Shown here piece after piece: positions 14,765 through 22,590 of a DNA stretch of 37,635 bases; the stretch's first letter is position 1, and each line of letters opens with the position of its first letter. The position numbers and the translations under genes are program-made. Source of the stretch: Gammaproteobacteria bacterium (GTDB lineage Bacteria > Pseudomonadota > Gammaproteobacteria > Pseudomonadales > Pseudomonadaceae); contig JAHJXZ010000177.1 of assembly GCA_018827205.1 (NCBI GenBank), positions 1 to 37,635 of the forward strand. The letters run 5' to 3'. The notes beneath the pieces were generated by a model. It worked only from the letters and a program-made list of their open reading frames with translations. It was not told where the DNA came from and ran no database searches.

Positions 14765-16024
14765 TTATGGGCCGGCTGGCGCTTCAAACTCGCCGTGAAC
14801 AAACGACTCAGGGCGGTAAACCGCCAAGGCCAGGCGCTCTTCGGCACGGATGGTGACCATGTTGTTGCGGAAGTTGTCGCCGTCTTCGGTCGACACCTCA
14901 ACAGCAGCGTCTTCACGGTCGAAGACCTGGGCGGCGATGTTCATCGCACCAACCAGGAACTCGCCCTCGGGCACCGCGTTGCTGTCTACCACCGGCAGAC
15001 GCCACATGCGCTGGGTGCCGCCTTCCTGCACGTTCACCCAGACGTAGGAGCCGTTGTCATCCTTCTGCAGCTCGATATCGGCCCAGTCAATCGGGTTCAG
15101 CGCGATAGCACTGGCGCGATATTCCGCGATGCGAACTTGCAGAATGGCGCGGCGCAGGGTGTCGATCTTGGTGTCACCGACCTTACGCAGCGCATCGTTG
15201 AAGGCAGTGGCCTGGGGGATCAGGCCAAGCAGGTTCTGGCCGGTACCGTCGCCGGCAATCAGCTGCTCTTCTTCCTTGTACTTCAGGCCGTAGATTGCGC
15301 GGCCGTTGATGTAGCTCTGCAGCAGCGGGATATCGGCCAGCACCTGCTTGGAAGCACGGAACCAATGAGCGATGGTTTTGACCGTGGTGGTGATCAGCTC
15401 GAAAGACAGATCAGACTGCGGTTTGCCAGTGCCTTCCGCCACCATGTTGGCCATGTTCTGAAAGCCGCTTTCACGCACATACTCGATGGCGTTGGAGGCG
15501 GTACGGCCAGGCATGATCAGGTCGCGGATGGTGAACTGACGCTCGGGCGCTTGGATGACACCAGGCACGCGGGTGGGCTCGATGGCAACACCAACACCAC
15601 CGGTGCCCGTGGTGGCGCTGGTGATATTGGTGACCGCCTTCAGGTTCAGGCGGGCAATGCCACGGCCTTTCTCGGCCAGGGCCTTGAAGTCATCGCTTTC
15701 ACCGAACTGCTCACCAAGCGACTTGGCGCCGGCCGGGTCGTTGGCAGAGAAGCGGCGAGCGAGTTTTTGCTCAACCTCAACCAGGCGCTCTTGCAGGCCC
15801 AGGCCGGATTTAACCAGGCCGTCGAGCACGGTCTTTGTGTCATCCAGAATCTTGCCGTGCTGGGTAATTTCGGTGCTGGCCTTTTCCGCAAAAGCCTTGA
15901 TGTCGGCATCACGCTTATCAAGCGCTTCCATTACCTCCTTGAGTTCCAGTTGATCGTCGGCACGCTCTTTGCGCTGCATACGGCCGTGCTCACTACGAGC
16001 GGGATTGCTGAGTGCGTTATACAT
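14765..16024 (-). CDS. Major capsid protein, HK97 fold
   Basis: The 419-residue product has a long charged N-terminal coiled coil (about 20-100), the delta or scaffold domain normally removed by the prohead protease. The HK97-type body follows: NITSATTGTGGVGVAIEPTR, IQAPERQFTIRDLIMPGRTA, YVRESGFQNMANMVAEGTGK, then the spine helix and KYKEEEQLIAGDGTGQNLLG, the family's most conserved segment, and a C-terminal FVHGEFEAP. GAGG lies upstream of the ATG at 16024. It follows the protease gene by 10 bases. The cleavage point is probably near residue 100-110 and is not determined. Confidence 0.95.
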   Translation of the reverse strand: MYNALSNPARSEHGRMQRKERADDQLELKEVMEALDKRDADIKAFAEKASTEITQHGKILDDTKTVLDGLVKSGLGLQERLVEVEQKLARRFSANDPAGAKSLGEQFGESDDFKALAEKGRGIARLNLKAVTNITSATTGTGGVGVAIEPTRVPGVIQAPERQFTIRDLIMPGRTASNAIEYVRESGFQNMANMVAEGTGKPQSDLSFELITTTVKTIAHWFRASKQVLADIPLLQSYINGRAIYGLKYKEEEQLIAGDGTGQNLLGLIPQATAFNDALRKVGDTKIDTLRRAILQVRIAEYRASAIALNPIDWADIELQKDDNGSYVWVNVQEGGTQRMWRLPVVDSNAVPEGEFLVGAMNIAAQVFDREDAAVEVSTEDGDNFRNNMVTIRAEERLALAVYRPESFVHGEFEAPAGP

Positions 16025-16034
16025 TTATGTGACC

Positions 16035-16730
16035 TCAGAGTTTGGGGAGGGACAAGCCTTGGCTGAGCCGCTCATGCAGCGCCTTGGCAAAATCAGGTTC
16101 CGCCTGTTGGCCCTCGGACTCGCTCCGGAGCAGATGCTTCAGCCCGCGATTGGCGATCACCGCGGCCTGCGTTTTCGAGAAGCCTGCCTCACGCAGGAGC
16201 TGCTCAAATTCTGGAAGGTTGGGCAACGCGCCATGCGCCAGCTTCGACTTGATGGTGTCGATGCGGGCATCGTCGTTGGCCGGGAAAGTGACCAGGCTGA
16301 TCTCAACCAGATCTAGCCGCGTCAGAGTTCGCACGCCGGTCTTTTCATCACGGCTGGATTCGCGAACGTAGTAGCCAATGGACAGGCCTGAAACAGCACC
16401 GGCCTTCATCAGCGCATGGGCCTCTTGGGCACGCGGCACGCCATCGAGAATCAGCTGGCCATCACCGAACAGGCCGCGCTCATCTTCCTTGAGGTTCTTC
16501 CAAACCCCCACGGGTTGGTCGGAGCGGTGCTGCCATAGCACCGGCACAGGCCGGCCCTTGGCGGCTATCTCGGCCAGGCTTTCGGCAAAGGCACCAGGCG
16601 CCACGATCTCCAAGTAGGAATCGACCACGCCGAATACCGAGCCGTACCCAGAAAAAAGGCCGTCATCGCTGACAGCCTTCACGTGCAGATCGAAGTCCCT
16701 GATCTTCAGGGTCGCTGACTTACGATTCAT
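16035..16730 (-). CDS. Prohead maturation protease, HK97 family
   Basis: The 231-residue product starts MNRKSATLKIRDFDLHVKAV. It has the caudovirus prohead serine protease motifs: GYGSVFGVVDSYLEIVAPGAF, VLWQHRSDQPVG with probable catalytic His68, and GAVSGLSIGY with the probable nucleophile near Ser114. It removes scaffold domains during head maturation. The ATG at 16730 lies 7 bases after GGAG and overlaps the portal stop by 11 bases; the in-frame ATG at 16775 is deeper inside the portal gene and adds a basic stretch not expected in the family. Confidence 0.92.
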   Translation of the reverse strand: MNRKSATLKIRDFDLHVKAVSDDGLFSGYGSVFGVVDSYLEIVAPGAFAESLAEIAAKGRPVPVLWQHRSDQPVGVWKNLKEDERGLFGDGQLILDGVPRAQEAHALMKAGAVSGLSIGYYVRESSRDEKTGVRTLTRLDLVEISLVTFPANDDARIDTIKSKLAHGALPNLPEFEQLLREAGFSKTQAAVIANRGLKHLLRSESEGQQAEPDFAKALHERLSQGLSLPKL

Positions 16731-18060
16731 TCGGGCGCTCCGGGTTTTCTTGGTTGAGCCAGTCGAGCAGCGCATTGCGCGCCTGCTGGCCCTGGCTTTC
16801 GCCTCCCAGCTTGTCGATTGGTAGCAGGTTGGATTGAACGGTTAGCTCGTCGGCGTTGCCGCCGCGCTTGGGTAGGTTTTCTTTTTCGCGGCAGTCGTCA
16901 CGGGTGTAGATGCCGTTCTGGACCATCGAGCTGTAGAACGAGGCGCGCGCCGCGCTGTCGGCACGCAGCAAGCCCTCAGGGTTGAACTTGGCGAAGTAGC
17001 GACGACGCTCATCAGGCTGCAGCAGCCAGCGGTCAATGCTGTGCTCGATGCGCTTCATCCAGGGCAACAGGGTGAAGCTGAGAAATGCGATCATCTCCTG
17101 CTCCATCCCGGAGCCCCACTTGGTTGCGCCTTGCGCTGAGTGGCCGACCATCCAGGGCGGTGTTCGAAACCACCGGCAGATTTCCTCAACATTGAAGCCG
17201 CGCGTCTGCAGCATCTGTGCGTCTTCAGGCGTCATCGACACCTGCTGATACTTCATGCCAGCTTCCAGCACCATGGTTTTGCCAGTGTTCACTGCACCAG
17301 TGAACTGGTCGGCCATGCTAGCGCGCAGCTCTTTGCGCTGGTCAGGCTTGAGGATTGTGTCGGTAGAGAGCACGCCACCAAGCTTCATGCCGTTGGCGAA
17401 CATCTTGCTGGCCGATTCATCAGCGGCCATGGCAGCACCGAACACCTGCCGGCCCATGGACAATGGGCTCAGACCCTGCAGTGGGTCGGTACCGAAGCCC
17501 CGGATATGGATCAGCTCACCTTCTTGCATTACTTGCCGATTACCGGCCAGGTCAGTGAAGGTGTATTCGATTGATCCATCAGTTAGCCGTCGCACCGAAA
17601 CGCACTGCGGAAGAAGGAACTCCAACGCGATGACGCGACCCGCTGAAAAGGTTGGGTAGAGGAAAGCATTGCCGTGCAGCAACAGGCTGGCGACCACACA
17701 CTCCCAGAACTCAACAGGTGTCTGGTCCGCATTGGGTTGCCGGCTGATCACATCATGCAGCGCGTGGCTAGTGGCGATTACGGATGAGTTAGCACCACGC
17801 TCATAAAGCGCCAGGGGCAGAGTGGCGATGGTTTCAGCAATCAACCGCACGCACGCCCATACGGTGGAAACCTGCAGCGCGGTTTGCTGGCTTACCGTCT
17901 TACCTGACGCCGAGTCGGTTCCATAGAAGGCTTGCCAGAAATTGCCATCCGTCAGCTTCAATGTTTGCCCGGCAAACCCCGATAGCGCTGACTTGATCAG
18001 CCCAGGCTGCGCGGAGCGAATCAGGGCAGTGCTGAGTACAGACTTCAGGGATCTACTCAC
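16720..18060 (-). CDS. Portal protein, HK97 family
   Basis: The 446-residue product carries the standard portal blocks: VWACVRLIAETIATLPLALYER, PVEFWECVVASLLLHGNAFLYP, GLSPLSMGRQVFGAAMAAD and WFRTPPWMVGHSAQGATKWG. Portals form the dodecameric ring that DNA enters and leaves through and that binds the terminase. Translation starts at a GTG (18060), which overlaps the stop of the small upstream membrane gene. The C-terminus overlaps the protease start by 11 bases. Confidence 0.94.
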   Translation of the reverse strand: MSRSLKSVLSTALIRSAQPGLIKSALSGFAGQTLKLTDGNFWQAFYGTDSASGKTVSQQTALQVSTVWACVRLIAETIATLPLALYERGANSSVIATSHALHDVISRQPNADQTPVEFWECVVASLLLHGNAFLYPTFSAGRVIALEFLLPQCVSVRRLTDGSIEYTFTDLAGNRQVMQEGELIHIRGFGTDPLQGLSPLSMGRQVFGAAMAADESASKMFANGMKLGGVLSTDTILKPDQRKELRASMADQFTGAVNTGKTMVLEAGMKYQQVSMTPEDAQMLQTRGFNVEEICRWFRTPPWMVGHSAQGATKWGSGMEQEMIAFLSFTLLPWMKRIEHSIDRWLLQPDERRRYFAKFNPEGLLRADSAARASFYSSMVQNGIYTRDDCREKENLPKRGGNADELTVQSNLLPIDKLGGESQGQQARNALLDWLNQENPERPNES

Positions 18061-18217
18061 TGGTTAGCCCCTTACGAATGAACCCAGCAACCACCAACAG
18101 CGCAGCACCCATAGCGAGCAGCGCCCAGCCCAGACCCAGCAGCACGTACACACCAGCAACCAGAGTGGCCAACCCAGCCAGAGCAGAAACGATAAAGATC
18201 AAAAGGCCGCTGTTCAT
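18053..18217 (-). CDS. Small two-helix membrane protein between terminase and portal
   Basis: The 54-residue product starts MNSGLLIFIVSALAGLATLV and is almost wholly hydrophobic, with two predicted membrane helices (about 4-24 and 26-46) and a short basic/polar end (FIRKGLTSE). The stop (18053-18055) overlaps the portal GTG region by 8 bases; the start is 12 bases from the terminase stop. AGGT upstream is a weak RBS. Small hydrophobic genes at this spot recur in HK97-type phages and are usually unannotated. It could be a second holin-like or an inner-membrane exclusion protein; no evidence decides. Confidence 0.65.
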   Translation of the reverse strand: MNSGLLIFIVSALAGLATLVAGVYVLLGLGWALLAMGAALLVVAGFIRKGLTSE

Positions 18218-18228
18218 TGGGTTACCTG

Positions 18229-19953
18229 TTAGCCGATTACTATCGGGCTTGAGATGAAGTCGTCGATGTCGCCGGGCTGCTCTTCAAACTCGGCAGCCGT
18301 AGCCCTGGCAATCGCCATGAGCATCGCCAACACGCCGTCGATTTTTTCGCTTTCGCGGTCTTTGCCGATCTGGCTTAGCCCGTTGTATTTGCTGGTCAGC
18401 TTCTTGGCGTTGGAGATCATCCAATCCATCACTGGGTTTTCTTCGTGCACCAGCTGGCCAGTCAGCACCAGGTTCTCCACCTCGATGATGGGGGCGGTGA
18501 ACGTGGTTGGGTTCTGGCCGATCTCTACAGCGGGGACGCCCTTCTCCATCAGCTTCTTGACGAAGTACGGCGCGAACTTCGGGTCATAGTCCAACTCTTC
18601 AACAGCAAACATTTGCAGGTCGCCGGGTTGCTCGACCACTTCAATGCTGTGAGCCGCGCGGCGGCCTGATATCTGATCGCCGATTACGTCGAAGTCCGTG
18701 GCATTGCCAGGGGTGATGTGCAGGAATCCCGCCTCTGACCACTTCCTGTAATGCTGATTCTCAAGCAGGGTTGCCTGGTACTCGTTCTGGTAGAACCGCC
18801 AGAACACGTAGTACTTGCCGTTTTCGCGGAACACGTAGCACACGGCCGCGATGTCGCGCCGCTCGGCCAGGTCGAGGCCAATCCAGCAGCGCTTACCGGC
18901 GAAGTCTTCAAGCTTGAGGCTCTTGTCTTCGCAGGCACGCCAGTCGGCCAGGGCAATCCACTTGGCGCCGCCACTGAGCCAGATGTTAAGACGCTTGGTC
19001 TTGAACTCTGACTGCTCGGACGGCAGGCGGATGGCGCTATCGCAGGCATCTTTCAGGCCCTGCAGGTAGACCGATACACCCAGGTTGGGGTTTGCCTTTT
19101 GCCACTCAAGCGGGTCCTGCCATTTGTCCGGATCGTCGACGGTGTAGATGACGGCAAGAAACTCATCGTCATCAAACACGCCTTCAAGCACTTTCTCGGC
19201 ATAGCCGTGCAGGTCGAAGCCGGGGCCGCGCAGGTTGGTACCGGCTGTGGTGATCATCCAGATCAGCCACTGCTTGCGCGCACCGGTACCAGAGCGGATC
19301 ACGTCCAGCATGCCGGAGTCCGGATGGGCGTGAACCTCATCCATGATCGCGCCATGCGGGTTCAGGCCGTCGAGCGATTTGCTGTCACGCCCCAGCGGCC
19401 GGAAGGTATCCGCCTTGCCTCTGATGAATAGCTCGCCACGGCGGTCGCTGATATGACGGCGCAGCTGCGGGCTGGAGTGCACCATGCGCACGGCTTCGTC
19501 GTGCGTGATCTTGGCCTGGTCCATCTTGGTGGCGGCGGTATAGACCTCGGGGCCACCCTCGCCGTCCGCACTGAACAGGTACAGGCCGATGCCGGAGAGC
19601 TTGGTGCTCTTACCGTTCTTGCGTGGCACCTCTTCCCATACGCGGCGGAAGCGGCGGGTGCCGTCCGCACGCATCCAGCCGAAAGCGAGCGCTACCCAGA
19701 ATTGCTGCCAGGGCGATGGCACAAACTGCTCGCCGGCCCACTCACCCTTGGAGTGGCGCAGGAACAGGAAGAACTCCAGGGCGTGCTGCGCGTGGTCCTC
19801 ACTGAACCACAGCCCGCGCGCGGGGCCTTCCTTCAGGTCGCGGTAGTGGCGCTCAACGGCCAGGCGCGTCCACTTGCAGACAGGTATTTCACCTTTAAGC
19901 ACCATCTGGCCATAGCTGTCCCAGTCGAAGGTGCGCTCACGTGTTGCCACCAT
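18229..19953 (-). CDS. Terminase large subunit (ATPase-nuclease)
   Basis: The 574-residue product is the packaging motor. The ATPase half has a Walker A-like EEVPRKNGKST (about 108-117) and Walker B GAIMDEVHAH with Asp205/Glu206. The nuclease half begins at WIGLDLAERRD (first Asp about 361) and includes EELDYDPKFAP and the closing DGVLAMLMAIARA. The ATG at 19953 overlaps the small-subunit stop by 17 bases; an in-frame ATG at 20037 would overlap by 101 and adds a Ser/Arg stretch that does not look native. With the neighbouring HNH gene this type usually packages from cos sites. Confidence 0.94.
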   Translation of the reverse strand: MVATRERTFDWDSYGQMVLKGEIPVCKWTRLAVERHYRDLKEGPARGLWFSEDHAQHALEFFLFLRHSKGEWAGEQFVPSPWQQFWVALAFGWMRADGTRRFRRVWEEVPRKNGKSTKLSGIGLYLFSADGEGGPEVYTAATKMDQAKITHDEAVRMVHSSPQLRRHISDRRGELFIRGKADTFRPLGRDSKSLDGLNPHGAIMDEVHAHPDSGMLDVIRSGTGARKQWLIWMITTAGTNLRGPGFDLHGYAEKVLEGVFDDDEFLAVIYTVDDPDKWQDPLEWQKANPNLGVSVYLQGLKDACDSAIRLPSEQSEFKTKRLNIWLSGGAKWIALADWRACEDKSLKLEDFAGKRCWIGLDLAERRDIAAVCYVFRENGKYYVFWRFYQNEYQATLLENQHYRKWSEAGFLHITPGNATDFDVIGDQISGRRAAHSIEVVEQPGDLQMFAVEELDYDPKFAPYFVKKLMEKGVPAVEIGQNPTTFTAPIIEVENLVLTGQLVHEENPVMDWMISNAKKLTSKYNGLSQIGKDRESEKIDGVLAMLMAIARATAAEFEEQPGDIDDFISSPIVIG

Positions 19954-20485
19954 CGCCCTTACCGCCCTGGATCGCTCGCAGACCGAGCTTCGCCTTCCGC
20001 TGGCGGAACTGCTCGATAGGATCGTCGAACAGGTCACCCTGCGGCTGGAGCTGGTCTAGTTTGACTTTCTGGAAGCTCGGGATGGTCAGCGCTGCCTCTG
20101 GCAGCCACTTCATCAGCTCGCGCTTTTTGTCTCGGGCCACGTAGTAGGCCTGGTGTGGCTGCTGGTAGCCGTTCGGGGTGCTGACGTAGTAGCTGCCTTT
20201 GTCCTTCTGCAGCTTCTGCAGGAACTCTTCCTGCGCCACCCAATCGCTGAAAGTCTTGCAGATGATCGTCATCAACATGGCGTCGGTGCGGTGCAGCAGG
20301 CCGTAGTCAGCCAGCGCCCGAGTAACGTAGTCCCAGACCTTCCGCTCCTTAGCGCTCAGCTTGGCCAGCGGGTCTGGTATCTCGGGCATGATCTGGGCAA
20401 GGGGCTCAGCTCCATCTTTGCCAAGCCCGCCCTGAATAACTTGCGGGAATGCCGGGTCCATCTCATCACCATTCGGGGCGATCAA
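19937..20485 (-). CDS. Terminase small subunit (P27 family)
   Basis: The product has up to 182 residues. It resembles P27-type small terminases: KLSAKERKVWDYVTRALADY, LLHRTDAMLMTIICKTFSDW, and the YQQPHQAYYVARDKKRELMK helix. These proteins recognise the packaging site next to their own gene and activate the large subunit. The longest frame begins at TTG (20485) just after a run of nine G. An ATG at 20461 (MDPAFPQVIQ) is an equally good start, and I cannot choose from RBS strength. Upstream is the candidate cos region. Confidence 0.85.
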   Translation of the reverse strand: MIAPNGDEMDPAFPQVIQGGLGKDGAEPLAQIMPEIPDPLAKLSAKERKVWDYVTRALADYGLLHRTDAMLMTIICKTFSDWVAQEEFLQKLQKDKGSYYVSTPNGYQQPHQAYYVARDKKRELMKWLPEAALTIPSFQKVKLDQLQPQGDLFDDPIEQFRQRKAKLGLRAIQGGKGDGGNT

Positions 20486-20664
20486 CTGACCCCCCCCCTA
20501 TTTCAATTCACGCCACGCGCGAAACTTGGCTCCCCCCGTCGTTCGGCGTCCAAATTTCTCAGACTTTGGACCCGCCCTACCCTAGCGGCCTCCACCTGTT
20601 TTCCGGCTTAAAAAAATAAGATTTTTGTAAATCTATAAAACCGTCAAACAGTCGACGCGGGCAG
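20486..20664. other. Candidate cos / packaging-site region between HNH and small terminase
   Basis: These 179 bases contain no gene. They hold a C9 run, a 7-bp inverted repeat GTCCAAA/TTTGGAC at 20548-20571, and an AT-rich block at 20608-20640 with AGATTT/AAATCT (20619-20634). In HK97-type phages that encode an HNH protein beside the terminase, the cohesive-end site lies between these two genes. The location is established by analogy; no nick position can be read from the sequence. Confidence 0.5.
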
Positions 20665-21054
20665 TCAGTCGCGGCCCCTGCGGTCGTGGCGCCGGCGGTT
20701 GTCGTGAGGGCGACAGAGACCGCGCATGTTGGTCTCATCTAGGGCCAAGTCAGGCCGCTCCTTGAAGGGCTTGATGTGGTCGACCACCACGGCAGGCACC
20801 ACCAACCCTTCCGCCTCGCAATCAACGCAGAGCGGATGGGTGATCAGGTAGTAACGCCGGAAGCGCCGCCATGGCGCCGTGTCGTAGAACTTGTCGGACT
20901 CAGCCCGCCTCGGGTTGTAGCGCTTGTTGGCAGCCTGCAACTGTTCGGTGCGACGTTGATCAGCCAGCACCTGGTGCTGGGCACAGTAGCTGCCGTTGCT
21001 TACCAGTCGGCCACAGCCTGGATGGCAGCACGGCCTTGGTGCGTGGTCAGCCAC
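20665..21054 (-). CDS. HNH endonuclease (packaging-associated)
   Basis: The 129-residue product has an N-terminal Cys-rich segment (PCCHPGCG, about 8-15, with C24 and H27) and then the HNH core: PLCVDCE (about 74-80), VVDHIKPF with Asp92-His93, Asn109 in DETNMRGLC, and CRPHDNRRR with His117. Proteins of this kind (HK97 gp74) work with the terminase in cutting cos DNA. The start at 21054 overlaps the holin stop by 1 base. It is followed by the candidate cos region and the small terminase. Confidence 0.92.
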   Translation of the reverse strand: MADHAPRPCCHPGCGRLVSNGSYCAQHQVLADQRRTEQLQAANKRYNPRRAESDKFYDTAPWRRFRRYYLITHPLCVDCEAEGLVVPAVVVDHIKPFKERPDLALDETNMRGLCRPHDNRRRHDRRGRD

Positions 21055-21413
21055 TACTTGGGCTCAAGCTTAGTGAGGTTGATGCGTAGCACCTTGATGG
21101 CCAGCTGGCGCACCGCCTCAACCCCGAAGAAGCCAACAGTACCGCCAAGGCCAACAGAGATAAGCGCCATCGACGCCTGAAAGCTGGGGAACCAAAAGCC
21201 AATGGCCAGTGCGGCCAAGGCGGTACCGGCGATGGTCAGGAAGCCGCACAGCAAACCCTCAAGCGCGATGCGCTGCCAGGCTTTCTCCTTGCGGTCGTAG
21301 ATCACGCGCAACACAGCAATCAGCAAAGCCATAACAAACCCCTGGAGAACAGCCGGCGGTTCCTGGAGCCACGCGATAGCGACAGCCCACACACTTGGGT
21401 CCTTGTCCGACAT
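21054..21413 (-). CDS. Holin, three membrane segments
   Basis: The 119-residue product starts MSDKDPSVWAVAIAWLQEPP and has three hydrophobic segments at about 20-38, 50-72 and 80-97, with a basic linker (YDRKEKAW) and a basic C-terminus. This matches lambda-type class I holins, which time lysis by opening inner-membrane holes. I chose the ATG at 21413; an in-frame ATG at 21452 would add 13 residues without an RBS. It is the first late gene and lies some 20 kb from the endolysin and spanin, an arrangement known in Pseudomonas D3-type phages but unlike most lysis cassettes. Confidence 0.82.
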   Translation of the reverse strand: MSDKDPSVWAVAIAWLQEPPAVLQGFVMALLIAVLRVIYDRKEKAWQRIALEGLLCGFLTIAGTALAALAIGFWFPSFQASMALISVGLGGTVGFFGVEAVRQLAIKVLRINLTKLEPK

Positions 21414-21493
21414 CGTTCTACTCTCGAAGAAAGGCACGCCAGCGGCGAGCAAGGGATACAGCCGGCACCAATGATGGCGCAGGCCACATAAAG

Positions 21494-21514
21494 AAAAACC
21501 CCCTTACGGGGGTT
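21494..21514 (-). terminator. Intrinsic terminator ahead of the late operon
   Basis: The minus-strand stem AACCCCC/GGGGGTT with a 4-base loop is followed by TTTTTC. It lies in the leader between the Q-like gene and the holin, where lambdoid phages place the tR' terminator that Q overrides. Confidence 0.85.
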
Positions 21515-21641
21515 AGTGACCAGCGCAGGGACCGGTCGGGCGCACAGCACGTGCTAGTTGTTTGTTGCTGACGCAGCAATCAAACCTGGCTGCTTTGTAC
21601 CTCTTGACATGCAACGCCTGCAACGGGGAAAACAGGCATGG

Positions 21642-21685
21642 TTGCAAGCGGTTAACCAAGTGCGCGCAACTGGTTAACAAAGTGC
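21642..21685. repeat. Two tandem 22-bp repeats in the presumed late-promoter region
   Basis: Two units abut exactly at 21642-21663 and 21664-21685 and match at 17 of 22 positions. They share GGTTAACNAAGTGC with a conserved GCAA before it. The 22-bp period is close to two helical turns, so a protein dimer pair could bind one face. The repeats lie 20 bases past the end of the Q-like gene and upstream of the tR'-like terminator. The rest of the 21414-21704 gap holds no gene. Confidence 0.7.
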
Positions 21686-21704
21686 AAAGCGTGACGACGA
21701 ACGG

Positions 21705-22250
21705 TCATGACTCACGCCACAATGCCCGCCATTCATCGACACGCCGCTCAAGCCGACGCTGCTCCATGCGCGAGGTCTTCTGCGCAGTACGCACCCGCTC
21801 AATGCGCGCAACAGTGGCAGGCAGCACCCGCTCAGCGTGCTCCAAACCAGCAGCCACACCCGGCAATGCATCCTGCAGCGCCCTGTGCAACTCATCAACC
21901 CGGGTGCGGTAGGTGCGCACCGACACACCCAACCGCTGCGCCTGCTCAGCAACCGGCAAAGGCCGCGCCTGGCAGTACCGCACCCGAGCCAGCTGCACCA
22001 TCGTCCGCCCAACCGAGCCACGCCCAGCCGGCGCATCAAGCGCCAGATCGTGCAGCGCCTTATCCACCGCCTGCGCTGCACGGCTCATCGCCACCCAGCA
22101 CTCAACCGTGGACAGGCACCGGCTACCGCCCTGCCCGCTTGGCGCGTCTTCATCCATCCGGCCCAGCGGTGAGGCAATGCTCACATCGATAGCAGGGTCC
22201 ACGGCCTCACGGCCCCAGGCGCACAGCAGCACTTCCATAGCCTCAATCAT
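21705..22250 (-). CDS. Late-gene regulator, antiterminator Q-like
   Basis: The 181-residue product starts MIEAMEVLLCAWGREAVDPA. Its visible features are RMDEDAPSGQGGSRCLSTVECWVAM in the first third and a helix-turn-helix of sigma-region-4 type, PVAEQAQRLGVSVRTYRTRVDELHRAL, near residue 105-130. A basic Arg-rich C-terminus follows. Proteins with this layout occupy the Q position, last gene of the leftward early transcript and just upstream of the late promoter. The ATG at 22250 is preferred because longer in-frame starts run into the CCCAACACA repeats. Either antitermination or activation of the late promoter is possible. Confidence 0.68.
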   Translation of the reverse strand: MIEAMEVLLCAWGREAVDPAIDVSIASPLGRMDEDAPSGQGGSRCLSTVECWVAMSRAAQAVDKALHDLALDAPAGRGSVGRTMVQLARVRYCQARPLPVAEQAQRLGVSVRTYRTRVDELHRALQDALPGVAAGLEHAERVLPATVARIERVRTAQKTSRMEQRRLERRVDEWRALWRES

Positions 22251-22276
22251 CGCAAAACCCCCGCTATCCGCAGCAA

Positions 22277-22577
22277 CCCAACACAAAAGGCCCAACCCAA
22301 CACAAACCCAACACACTTAAAATCCTTATAAATCAACACCTTCAAGCTATCTGTGTTGAGTGTGTTGGGTGTGTTAGGTTTTTGAGTCCTCGCGTAGAGA
22401 ATTTTTCTTTGTGTCAGAGTCTCGCCGTCAGTAGTCGCGCGTTTGAATGCGCATGCGTGCGCGCGCGTACAAACCCAACACACCCAACACAGGCCGCGCA
22501 AAGTCCCGCCGTTGAAGGCCTCAACCTGTGCCGGGTTGCCAAAAGCCACCCAACACAACCCAGCACAACCCAACACA
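22277..22577. repeat. Array of CCCAACACA repeats in both orientations, candidate replication origin
   Basis: There are exact copies at 22277, 22296, 22307, 22474, 22483, 22549 and 22569 on the plus strand and at 22361 on the minus strand. One-mismatch copies lie at 22352 and 22370 (minus) and 22559 (plus). Within clusters they repeat every 9-11 bases. The clusters flank AT-rich stretches (22320-22333, 22401-22410). The array fills the gap of about 340 bases between the primase-helicase and the Q-like gene; no gene is credible there. Confidence 0.8.
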
Positions 22578-22590
22578 CTTTTAGGCAGAG

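Noticed and set aside
14651-16066. Long open frame of 471 codons on the plus strand across the capsid gene
   Set aside because: It is the complement of the HK97-type capsid gene, lacks a recognisable family and RBS, and reflects GC-rich codon bias on the opposite strand.
22277-22577. CRISPR-like array
   Set aside because: Units are 9 bases with 0-10 base spacing and occur in both orientations, so they do not form repeat-spacer units and no cas gene is present.
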